Assembly (NCBI GenBank): GCA_036429605.1
Contig: JAVFKD010000016.1
Span: forward strand, 1,674,001-1,738,000
DNA: 64,000 nucleotides
Reading direction: 5' to 3'
Origin: Cladobotryum mycophilum
Lineage: Eukaryota; Ascomycota; Sordariomycetes; Hypocreales; Hypocreaceae
Shown here: piece by piece, positions 11,001 through 22,900 of the stretch
How the letters are laid out: each line of letters starts with the position of its first letter
Numbering within the stretch: position 1 is the first letter of the stretch
The notes under the pieces: model-generated
Seen by the model: only the letters and a program-made list of their open reading frames with translations
Told to the model about the DNA's origin: nothing
Databases searched by the model: none
Made by a program: the position numbers and the translations under genes

Positions 11001-14000
11001 AGGTGCTTGGCACCAGAATCGGCGAGCATAAAAGCGAGTCGGTCTTGGGCGAAGTCGGTGTCGAGGGCGACATAGCAGGATCCCGTCATCAGGGCTCCGA
11101 GCATGCCGGTGATGGCCTCGACACCGGGGAGGGCGATGAGCCCGATGCGGTCACCAGGCTTCGCCCCGGCGTCGAGGAGTTCAGAGGCGACGCTCTCCGC
11201 GTTCTCGATCAGCTGCCTGTATGTGACGCTGCGGCAGTCAGAAGTTTTTATCGCTGTGGTTTGGGGGTATTGTCTTGCAATGTGGGTAATTACATCAATA
11301 ACGCTCTGTCCCTCCCATTGATTTGGCTTGGTCTCCATGTTCCAGTAGTTCTCCTTTAAAAAATCAACCTCAAGAGGTCCGCACATGTTGATCTCATCAA
11401 TCGGTTGTCGGTGGTCCTTGATGCAGCTGGTGAGGAAAGCGTTGAAGTTGTCGATGAAGCGATCCATGTCGGCCTCGTAGTACAGAGCAGTAGAGTACTC
11501 AATCTTGAGGTCAAGGCTGTGTTCTGAAGTCTCAAGTGCCTCGAGCTGGATGTCGGCAGCAGTTGGGATATCGTCTGACTCAATCTTCTCGACAGTGAAG
11601 TCGCAAGTCTGGTACTTGGGGACAGGACCGTGAATCTGGTAGTTGACAGCAATCTGACCAACGGGCATGTGGCTGCTAGTCTTCTTAACACCAGTGAGAT
11701 CAACAATAGTATCGAAAGGAACGCCGTTGTGAGCCATCGCATCGAGGGCACGGTTCTTGGTAGCCTGGAAGAGTTGGTCGAATGGCACTTCACAGTCATC
11801 TATACAGGTATTAGCAGGCAGTCGATGTGCTATTTAGTCAGGAGCTTGGGGATAATCTGTTCTCATGAGTCTTGGTTGGAATTCGAACTTACCGTTGCAT
11901 CGGACGGGAGCAAGATTAACGAAGAAGCCCATAAGAGGCTCAGTATCAGGGTGAGGTCGATTTCCGTCAACCATCAGGAGGACAAGGTCCTTCTCCTCAG
12001 TGTAGCGGTAGAGGAAGGCACGGAAAGCAGCAAGGACGAAGTGGAATGGAGTACCGCTGGATTGAGCAGCAATACGTTTCATACGAGCGAACAGCTTGGC
12101 ATCTAGGTTGGCAAAGACCTTCTGTCGTCGAGGATCGCTTCGAGCAGGTCGCTCTCCCTTGGCGAATGGCAGAACCTTGCTGGACTGAGGCAAACCCTCA
12201 AGAGTGTTGCGCCACCACTCCAGATCAGGCTTCATCAAGTCGGAAGCCAATCGAGCGTTGTGCCAGAGAGTGAAGTCAACATAGTCAAAGTCGGGAGAAG
12301 AAACAGTTGAGAGGTCCTTGCCGGATCGAATAGCATCGTAGAGACCGACAAACTGGTTCATCATAGGGAACAAGCTGGCACGATCGATGGAAATGTGGTG
12401 GGTCATGCCAATCATGGCCCAGTCTTCCTCACCAAGTTTGGCAAGAGAGTAGCTGGCAACCTCACCCTCCTCAACGTTCATCTCAATCTTGCGGTTGTAC
12501 TTGACGAAGTCTTCCAAGGCCTTCTCAACATCGCCCTCTTCAGTCAAGTCCTTGTAGTCAACACCGAAATCCCAGTCCTCGAGAACCTCCTGGACAGCAA
12601 AGTCGTCGCCTTCGTAGTAGGCAGTTCGGTAGGCGGGGTTGCGAGCAGCCATCTCCTGCATGGTCTTCTGCAGAGCAGGGTAGTCAGGCTTGCCCTTGAT
12701 GCGCAGAACAATAGGCAAGTTGAGGAAAGACTTGTCCTCCAGGAAGCTATGGACAAACCACAAGCGGGATTGGAAGGTAGACAGAGGCACAACATCAGGT
12801 CGTTGAACCTTCTCGAGCTGACCACTAGCCATGGCGGAAATCTGGCTCTCCTCTTCAGTCTCCTCGGTCTCGGTAGAAGCCTTCTTTTCGGTCTTCTCGG
12901 TCTTGGTCTCCTTGGCGGCAGCAGTAGCGTTGATCATGCGAGCAGTCTTTGAAACAAGGGCCTGGATAGATGCGGCACCGAGAATGTCAAAGAGAGCAAT
13001 ATCAACTTGGACTTCCTTTCGGAACCACTTGCGGAACTCAACAGCGACAATAGAGTCAAGACCATAGGCAGAAAGTGGGTTGCTAGGCAAGATAGACTCT
13101 CGTGGGGTAGCAAGGACGTTAGCAATCTTCTCCAAGAAGCCATCAAGCAGGATTTCAGTCTTCTTCTCCAAATCGGGCTCCTCGCTGAGGATGGCCATCA
13201 GGTTCTTTGAGCTTTGAGTGGAGGTGCTGGCACCGAAGTCGTGGTTGGCGTACAAGTTGTTCATGATGGGCTTGCTTGACCAGTAGACATCAGGGGTGAT
13301 CAAACCGACACCAGTGATGATCTGGTGGGCGGTCTCGCCACGAACAGACATCGGGTTGACAGACTTGTCGGCAAGCACAGCCTCCTCGAGCTGGTAGAGA
13401 AGCTCCTCCTCATTGATGGTGTCCATGCCCATGCGAAGCATAATCTTCTGGAGCTCCTCGTTCTCAGCAACAACACCGACACCGCTGACGGCACCGACAT
13501 TCATGGTAGAACCGCTGAGGCCGAGCTCGCGACGGTGCCTCATGAGAGCATCGAGGAAACAGTTGGCAGCAGAGTAGTTAGCCTGACCCTTGGACCCGAC
13601 AACACCAGCAACAGATGAGAAGCAGACGAAGAAGTCGAGATCGTTTCCAAGGGTAGCCTCGTGGAGGTTCTTGGTGCCTTCAACCTTGGGCTGGCAGCAT
13701 CGCAGCCACTGAGTGTGGGTCATAGTCTCAAGGGGCTTATCTTGCAGGACCATGGCAGCTTGGAAGACACCGGCGAGGGAAGAACCGATCTGGTCGATAC
13801 AGTCCTTGACATCGGCAAACTTGGAAACGTCTCCTCGGTAAACATTAGCCTCAACACCACGCTCAGCGAGCCAGTCAATGGTAGCCTTGGCTTCAGGCTT
13901 ATCAGCACCGGATCGAGAGAGGAATGCAAGCTTGGTAGCTCCCTTTCGCACCATCCACTGAGAGAGTGTGCGGCCGAGACCACCAAGACCACCAACAAGG

Positions 14001-17000
14001 AGGTAAGTCTTGGACTCGCTGAAGAGAGTGGAGTTGCGGTAGCCGCTCTTCATTACGGGGACAAGGTCTTCGGCGTGAGGGATGAGGACAACCTTGCCGG
14101 TATGCTTACCCATCTGCAGCAGACGGAAGCCCTTGATAACATCGGCGTATGAGACCTCCGCAATAGTAGCAGGAATACGGATCTCGCCGCTCACAACCAG
14201 GTCGAAGCACTCCTTGAAGAGACGAGCTCCAAGAGCCTCGTTCTTCTCGAACATGGTAACAAGATCGATGGAAGCGAACATGACGTTGCGTCGAAAAGGG
14301 TCCATACCAATTCGGCTGTTCTCGTGGATATCACGCTTGCCGATTTCCAAGAATCGACCGAAGGGAGCAAGACAGCTCCAAGAAGCGTGGAGAAGAGGAC
14401 CAGCCAAGCTGTTCAAGACGACATCGACACCCTTACCGTTGGTAGCAGCCATGACATCCTTGGCAAAGGAAGCATCACGAGAAGAGAAGATCTGGTCATC
14501 CTTGAGTCCATACACCTCCTTGAGAAGCCTACGCTTCTCAGCAGAGCCGACAGTAGCGAAGACGTGGGCACCAGCTCGCTGAGCGATCTGAACTGCCATC
14601 TGACCGACACCACCAGCGGCAGCGTGAATGAGAACAGTCTCGCCCTTGGACAGACGTCCAGTATCAGCGAGAGCATACCAGGCGGTGCAAAGGATAAGAG
14701 GCATGGCAGCAGCGTGGGCAAAGGACATGCTCTCGGGGATCTTGTAGCACCAAGAAGCAGGGTTTCGCACAATGGTCTTGTGAGCTCCCTGACCGGGGCG
14801 AAGAGCAACAGCACGGTCACCAGCCTTGAAGCCCTTGACAGCAGCACCGACCTTGGTCACGATACCAGAGCATTCGTCACCGAGTCTGAAATCCTCGATG
14901 ATACCCATGCTGGCAGCAACATCACGGAAGTTAACGGCTGAAGCCTTGGTCTCAATCTCAATCTCGTTCTCTCCAAGCTGAGTGTCCATTGTAATAGTAT
15001 CCTCACCAAAGTAGAGAGTCTCGAGCAAGCCAACCTTGCCGATTCTGAGGGCAAGTGGGTTCCTCTCGGCAGGAGTACCGAGGGGCTCAAGGTGAGACTC
15101 CTGGTTGGGGCCATTGCGAAGCTTGCTATTGCGGTCATCATCGGCCTCAATTCGCGGGATGTACATGACACCGTTGCGCTCAGTGATCTCATCTTCGGCG
15201 ATGCGGCTGTCAAGGAGGCGGAGGATATTTCCAGCAACGGACTGAGAAGTGGAATGGCGACCGAAATCGAATGATACCACTCGGATGCTGTCGTTCTCAG
15301 ATCGGGCTGTGCGAGTCAAACCAATGTACATGGCATCATCGGGACGGTCAGCCTCCATAGTAGCAGCTTCGGTGGGCCAGACAATGTTCTTCTGGAGGGA
15401 GATGAGGAGGCTCTGAGCACCCTTGAAAACAGTCTCGTCAGAGGCAAACTCATCGAGACCAGCAAGGACAACAACGTTCTCAGCCAGCCGAGAGGCGCCA
15501 GTAGCAGCGATCTCAGCGAAGGTGGTGGCAGTGATTCTGCCATTGTAAGCAGCCTGGATCTCGCTAAGAATGGTGGCAACACGGGAAGAGGGTCTGGCAG
15601 CAGGAATGACGACCGATAATTCGGCGGCGGGGACAAAAGGCTCAGCAGTCTTCTTCAGAGCAGTGAATAATGGGCTGGAGAACACTTCAACAAGGCCATC
15701 AGGGGTTGTTCCTTTCTCACCGTCGAAGATGATGCGGCCGCTCTCCTTCATATAGGAAGCAGCATCAACACCGGTCTCGCTGACGATAACAAGATCATAA
15801 GAGTCTTCCTTGGGCTCGACAACATCAACAAGGCCCTCAGATGATGCGATAAGCTCTGCATACTCCTCCTCGAGGTTCTTGCCCTTTAGGGACCAAGCAT
15901 CAAGCTTAGCAAAGCGTCGTCGCTCGCTCTTGTCAACGCCAAGATCACGAAGAACTTGCTTAGTGCGAGCAACGTCAGAGGTAATATGAAGGATCTTAGT
16001 GTTGGGGAACTGGTGGGCAAAGATGTCAGCAATGCTGGAGATGGTCTTGCCCTTGACGTTGGTGAGCATGTCGAAGGATGGCTGCCAGCGCTGCTTGTAA
16101 AAGAGAGTGCGGGGTCCCTGTCCCTCAGGAGCTTCACGTCCAAGAGAGGTAACCTCCAAGCCAGTGATTTCCATGATGAGTTCGCCCTTCTCGTTCTGCA
16201 TAATCATGTCGTTGATGGCGACACGGGGAGAAGGGAGCTTGGTGAAGGAACCGACAGACAGGTTCTTGACATCACGGGTGTCTCGCCAGTCAACGAACTG
16301 ACCAGAAATCTTGAGGGAGCGGAAGAAGGATGGGACATATGGTTCATCAAGGGGTCGTCCAAGACGTTGCTCAACAGCGTGGAAAATCACATGGAAGAAG
16401 GAATCCAGCAAGGTGGGGTGAAGGACAGTCTCGTCACCGTTGTCGGAGGGAAGAGCGGTAGGATCGAACACAAGGTCCGAAACCGAGAAACCCTCACCAC
16501 TCTCAACAGTGCCCTTCAGCAGACGGAACTTCTCGCCGTAGGTGAGTCCAAGAGCTGCCAAGTTCTTGTAGAAGGTGGTAGCGGGCATGGAGCGGTTAGT
16601 CTTCTTGCGGAGCTCAGTGAATGCAGTACCCTCAGGGTAGAAGCCTGTGTATTCAAGAGGCTGGCTCTCTCCCTTCTCCAAGCTAATGGTACCATGGCAG
16701 TGGCTGGTGCAGTTGGAGTTCTCATCGTAAGAGAAAACCTTGAACTCGTACCAAGTATCAGAGTGGCTCTTGGAAGATAGAGTCACGGGCTTGAGTTCGA
16801 GAAGGACCTCGACACCCTCATCATTGTTGGGAACAATCAGGGCGCTCTTGATAACAATGTCCTTCAGGTGAATGTTCTTCACGGTCTCAACCTCTTCGGT
16901 ACGGAGGACAGCCTCAATAGCCATGCTGATGTAACCAGCACCTGGGAAGACAATCTTGTTCTCGACAACGTGCTCGTTGAGCCAAGGAAGCTCGCTAAGG

Positions 17001-19925
17001 CGGAGATAGTTGCGGAAACGAGGATGCTTAGCAACTGAACCGGCAACACGGTGACCCAGGGTGCAGTGGCGGAATGGTCGAGAGCGGTGCTCCTTGATGA
17101 AGCGAGTCTCGGCCCAGTAGCGACGGTGCTCCCAAGTGTAGGTAGGGAGGTCCTGATGATTGGTACCGGTAGGAGTCTTGACCAAAGAATTATCCAAAGC
17201 CTGGCTAAGGTTCTGGTTGGCGGCAATGAGATCAACGGGGTAGCCCAAGCTGAAGAGAGTACCAGCCATGTTCAGGAGACCCTCAAAGTCAGGGACTCCT
17301 CGAGTGAGAGATGCGACGTAAGGTAGGTCAACCTTGAGAGACTGAAGAGTCTGTCGAGCAGGGCCCTTCAGAGCGGGGTGAGGACCAATCTCAACAAGAA
17401 CGTCGATGTTCTGGTCATCTTGCTCATCAAGTACAATACCAGACAAGGCATCAGAGAAGCGAACAGCCTGGACCATGTTAGAAGCCCAGTATGCAGCGCC
17501 CATCTTCTCGTGGTCGGCAATTCGAGAGGTAACACTGGAGAACATGCGGCACTTGGCTGGCTGAGTCTTGAAGCCAGCATTGCTCTTCAGGGCGTTCTCG
17601 TAGGCAGGAGCCAGAGGGAACATGTGGTGAGAGTGGAAGGCCTGCTTGACAATGAGCTGACGAACAAAGACCTTCTTCTCAGTGAGCTTCTCCTTCAACT
17701 CCAAGATGGCATCCTCATCACCGGAGACAGTCATGGTAGAGGGACTGTTGACAGCGGCAATAGTCAAGCGGCCTTGGTAAGGCTTGAGCTCTTCCAAGCA
17801 CTTCTGCTCAGGCAAGCCAACAGCCATCATACCACCAGGAACACCGCCTTCGCGGCTGGCAGACATGTAGCGGCCACGGTAGTAGGCAGCGAGAAGAGCA
17901 TTCTCAAATGAGAGGATACCGGCAGCATAGGCAGCACCCATCTCGCCGGAAGAGTGACCGACAACGGCTGAAGGCTTAATGCCCCAGCATTCCATCAAAT
18001 CAATGAGAGCAAGCTGAAGAGCAGTGCAGATGGTCTGAGAGTATAGGGTCTGTCCCAAGAGACTGGTCTCCTTGGTCTTGTTGAGTTCGGCAACAATAGA
18101 GAAGTCAGGGGCATCAGGAAGAGCCTTGAGAACAGCATCGCATCTCTGGAGGCTCTGTCGGAAGTGGGGTGATTCTTCAATGAGCTGACGACCCATGGCA
18201 TGCCACTGAGCACCTTGGCCAGTGAATACGAAACCAAGACGAGGGACGGCGTTCTTAGTCGCGGTCCATGGAGCAGCAGGTCGAGGAGTGCTAAGCTGCT
18301 CAACCAAAGCAGCGGTGTCGTTGGCAACAACGAATGAGCGTTGCTGGTGCATAGTACGACGAGGGTTTGACAAGCTGTAGGCAAGATCCGCAATGCTGAC
18401 ATCCTCAGAAGCCTCGAGGTACTTGGCCAAGGTCTCCTCGGACAGCTCACCAGCCTTAGGGGTGTGGGAGGTGAGGGGGACGAGGTAGGGTCGGGCGTGA
18501 ACTCCATTGGCAATGGGCTCAATGACCTTGATTTCGGGGATAGCCGCATCTTGAGCGTATTCCTCAAGGACTACATGCGCATTTGTACCTCCATATCCGA
18601 AGGAGTTGATGCTAGCCCTTCGAGCAACACCCTCAGGCACCTTCCACTCAATCATCTTAGTGGGAACGGCAATCTTCCAGTTCTCAAAGTCGATCTTTGG
18701 GTTGGGGGTCTTGAAGTGCATGTTAGGAGGGATAATACCCTTCTGAAGAGCCAAAGTCGTCTTGATGACGCCAGCAAGACCAGAAGCACCTTCAAGATGG
18801 CCAATGTTGGTCTTGACTGAGCCGACATATAAAGGCTGATCACGTCCAGGCGCGAAAACAGCACCAATAGAACGAGTCTCAAGAGGGTCACCGGCAGCAG
18901 TACCAGTTCCGTGGGCCTCGAAGTACTGGGTATCCTTAGGATCAAGGCCAGCCTTCTCGTAAGTAGAGCGAATGAGTGCCTCCTGGGCGTAAGAGTTTGG
19001 AAGCGTAATGCCGTTCTTCTTGCCATCGTGGTTGGAGCCAGTGGCACGAACAATGGCGCGTATGTCATCGCTGTGAGAGATGGCATCGCTCTTTCGCTTA
19101 AGGATTACACAGGTAATACCTTCACCACGGACGTAGCCGCTTCCAGAAGCATCAAAGGCAGCGCAGCGGCCATTGGTGGACAACATGCCAAGATCAGTCA
19201 TTGTGACAAAGATGTTGCTGTCGTAGTGAAGAGAAGAGCCGACAATGATGGAGATGTCAGCCTCGCCATTCTGCAAGGTCTGGTTTCCAAGATGGAAACC
19301 AACAAGAGAAGAGGAGCAAGCCGTGTCGATGGTAACACTAGTGCCGTGAAGATCATAAAAGTAAGAGATTCTGTTGCTGAGGATGGAATCACCAGTACCA
19401 GTGACCGTGTACTTGGGGTAGTACTCAAGATCCTTGGTAACCATGGCGTTGTAATCGTTGGTGAAGCTACCACAGAAGACCGAAGTCATGGTACCCCGAA
19501 TCTCCTGGAGAGTGATACCGGCATTCTCAAGGGCTTCGTAGACGACTTCCAGAAGAAGCCGCTGCTGAGGGTCCATGGCCTCGGCTTCCTTTCCAGAAAT
19601 ACCAAAGAAACCGGCATCGAAGTTGCCAATGTCCTGGTCAAGGAAGTAGCCATATCGGGCGTTGGTCTGAAAGAATTGTTAGCAGTTGAGCCTTGCGTTC
19701 AAGCATATTCGATGTGCTTACCGTGCCCTTGTGGGTAGGCTCAGGGTGGAAGAAGCTATCCACCTTCAGTCTATCCTCTGGCATTTTTCGCTGAACATCA
19801 CGTTGAGCGGCAATGCTCTCCCAGAGCCTGCTAGGAGTGTTGGCACCCGGAACTCGGCAAGCAACACCGACAATGACACTAGGGTCAGAAGCGGGCTGGT
19901 TGGTTTGAGGAGCCATCGTGATCAA
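8021..19925 (-). CDS. Hybrid PKS-NRPS megasynthase (KS-AT-DH-ΨMT-ER-KR-ACP-C-A-T-R)
   Basis: Core enzyme, about 3,897 residues, that would build a reduced polyketide and condense it with one amino acid. Exons: 19925-19722, 19666-11893, 11799-10838, 10775-8021; the introns have GTAAG donors. Approximate domains: KS 15-435 (Cys185 in TACSSS, His320, His358), AT 545-860 (GHSSG Ser640), DH 935-1240 (His967, Asp1156), methyltransferase-like remnant 1265-1420 without the LExGxGTG motif, ER 1605-1920 (AAGGVGQ), KR 1950-2130 (Tyr2097), ACP Ser2271, then a Glu/Lys/Thr-rich linker, C 2358-2790 (HHISIDR), A 2800-3345 (YTSGSTGTPKG; Lys3341), T Ser3414, R 3499-end. The reading frame breaks in R at the 5-base C run (8715-8719 on +): TTC-TCC-CCC then TGA. 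Proline-rich continuation needs 7 or 4 C. Downstream 'GYFKTRW' has Arg where the SDR lysine is expected. Met at 19916 is an alternative start. Confidence 0.95.
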
Positions 19926-22900
19926 GTGTTAAGTCTAAAGGGTTGTTGATACAGAGTTTAAATGAAATTGGGTAAAGTCGAAATCGTGCACTTTGGGTGC
20001 TAGATTATAATGTTCGACCTGTATCTAAAGTTGAAGTGCTGACTATCGTTGTGAGGGAAGAATTGCTTCTTCCGAAGAGTGATATCGAAAGTTGATATAA
20101 GAGATTTTGTTTGTAGTTGGGAAGAGATTCTAGATCTTCTTCCTGAGAGATGACTGAAAAGAGCAAGAGAAAAACAAAGAGACTGAGCAAAGACTGAGAG
20201 AAAACTGAGCTGAATTGGAGACTGTGTCGCACAGAAGAAAGGAAGCTTCAACTTTGAGGAAGGGGAGCTCTTGTATAAAGAATTCTGAAGTTGTGGACCC
20301 ACGCTCTCGACGGCCCTTTGGATATCATCCACCGGCCCAAGTTTCGGTGCGAATGCCATTGTTCGAGCGATTCCGTGACCACAGCTCCGGTGCACTACGG
20401 AGGGCCCTCTGGTTCTTGGACGATGATGACAACCGTTACCGTACGGCTCCGGAATGGGATCATGGTGTTTTGCGCCTGAAACAAACCTTACATACAGGAG
20501 ACGATCTGAGCATGGCTACATGGCTAGGTAGCCACGTTCGACGGCGGACGCCATGGCAGACCACGAACTGCTACTAGGCAGGGTGGAATGGCCCAGCACA
20601 AGCCAGGGACGGGTTCTCTCCATGACCGCAGGCCCCGCATTACAGCGATGGATTTTGGCGGGTCGAAGAGTGGAGGAGATCCTGGCAGAAGGAAGGGATG
20701 GTGGGGTTTGGTTGTAGGCGAGGTGCCTTAGTAAGACCCAAGCAACTTGAAGAGATATTCGAAGGTACTTTGGGAGACTTGAGGAACTTCGCGGTCAAAG
20801 TACCTGCGCTTGACCTCTTTTGAGCTTGAAACACGGGTGGGTGGGCGACGATTGGCCAGATTCACAACCCCAGATCCATGCCGCATTAGAGCCATAATCG
20901 CGAGATCTGCTAATGATAACGGCACGCCTCCTCCCTTACAAACCTCCAAGCAGAAGGAAGGCTAGAGCTCTGGACCTGCTGGCTTCATGTGCGCTTTTGC
21001 ACGTTCCCATTTGAAAACGGAAAATCGTATATAGAAAACTGCAATGATCTGTAGATATACGGCTCTCGCATAGCTCGCGACGAGTCTTAGGGTTGCAGTT
21101 ACTACCATCTTCCACGTGTTTGAGCGCACGAACAGCCCATCTCATGCGCATACCTCAAAGCAGAACCAAGACCTCCGTAAGTGCCCTGTACCTGGTTCCT
21201 GCACATCCCGAGCGCGACCTTATCCTCGAGAAGAGAAGCAATAGTAAATAGCCTATGTAGAGAATATGGTTGATCACGTAGTAATACTAACAAGCGCCAC
21301 CACGTGTTGAAGAGCAGGATGACAAAACCATCCCACGAGTTGCTGAAGCACCCTGGCGGCATTGCGCATTGCCGGCGTGAGGCAGAGTTCCATCCACCAT
21401 GAACTGAGCTGATGCATGAATGCCGCGGACCAGTCTCTTCCGGTACAACATGAAAAACATCAGCTGCTGCAGTCCAAATGTGTTCGACAGTATCCCCCGC
21501 AACAGTTAGCTAAGATTGCTTGTTCCTGCTGTTGGGTGCAGGTTTTTGAAACGACATGGTTTTGTCGGCCATTTCTGCAATCAATGGGATGGAAATCTTA
21601 TAATTTGCCGCGGATTCTGCATCAGCCGTTGCCCTGAAACACGTATTTGATAGCATTGCAATTTCGCCTCGCGGAGACGACCCTCTCGATGAGAAGTCTG
21701 CACATGACTTCAGCCAGCCGCATGGCCCACCTCAAGACTCAACCCTCAGGCTACTGCGCACACAATGCTCCGAATAGCCTCTAGCCAAATTGTAACATCA
21801 AAACAACCATCAAAACACATGGAAGCCATGCAGAAGCCCAAATAGAAGCCCGCTAGAGCATCCTTGTGCACATCAAAAGCGTGGCAACCTGGTTGTGCAT
21901 AAGTATGTGGGTGTCAATGCGCGACCTTTATTGGCTAGGGCCACATGAACACGAGCGCATCCGCTACCAGACGGACGTTTCTTGCATGAAGTGCATGAAG
22001 TGGTGTAAGAACTTGAGATCACCGATACAATCTGGCTTTTGCTTGTTACCCTAAACGTATTCGAGATGGTTCCTGGCGACAATGTGAGCCAGTTTCATCT
22101 AGTGAAACCAGAATTGTGGAATTTCGAATCGCATCGGCTACCACGTAAAAGTAATTCCGGAATTATGCTCTAGCAAAGTCGACGGGGATGCAAAGCCTGC
22201 TAACCTGCCACGAGGCACTGATGCATGAAGGTCTCTGACAGCCGCCATTATGATTGGCATATGACGATCGTGTGGCTTGCCTGTCTGCCCTGCCCAGACT
22301 GACGATGCGGCATTTGCCTGCACCTAAAAAGAGACATGTTGAAAAAAATGGCTCCCAGTTCCAAGCCTTGACCTGTCGACAAACACCGGTAAGTGAGCAT
22401 CGATGTGGGACGCCACATTTGGGCGTAAACGTTGATCTCTAGATGCTCAATTGTGAACCTTACTGCCCTGTGAGGAATGATGAGAGCCTGAGCCAGTGAA
22501 TTCCGGGCAGATTCCGCGTCTTGGATCGGGCAGAGACCGATGCACAGAACCAAAATAAGAATGTGGGTCTGTTTACCTGCAAGGGAGAGGTGAAGTGTGA
22601 TGCAGTTTGAGATTGAGATGGAGGGGGGACTTGTTTCAGTCTAATTAATGTTCACACTAGGTGCTTGACGACTTATTCAACAGAACAGCGTATAGCAGAC
22701 AGCTAGTGACTCTGCATATCCAAAGGAGGTGCTATTTTTCATCTTATTAGTTAGACAAAGGGACGCTATGGGCGATGATCGATAGAAGGACGAATAGAAA
22801 CCACGACAGCGCCAAAGTGCGTTCTAAATGGCCGAGTTCATCAAATTGTGATAGGGTAGGTTAACGCCGCATCACAGGGCGCACAGTAAGAGAACTTTTG

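Noticed and set aside
15956..16780. 274-codon frame on + opposite the DH region
   Set aside because: Antisense to a well conserved PKS exon.
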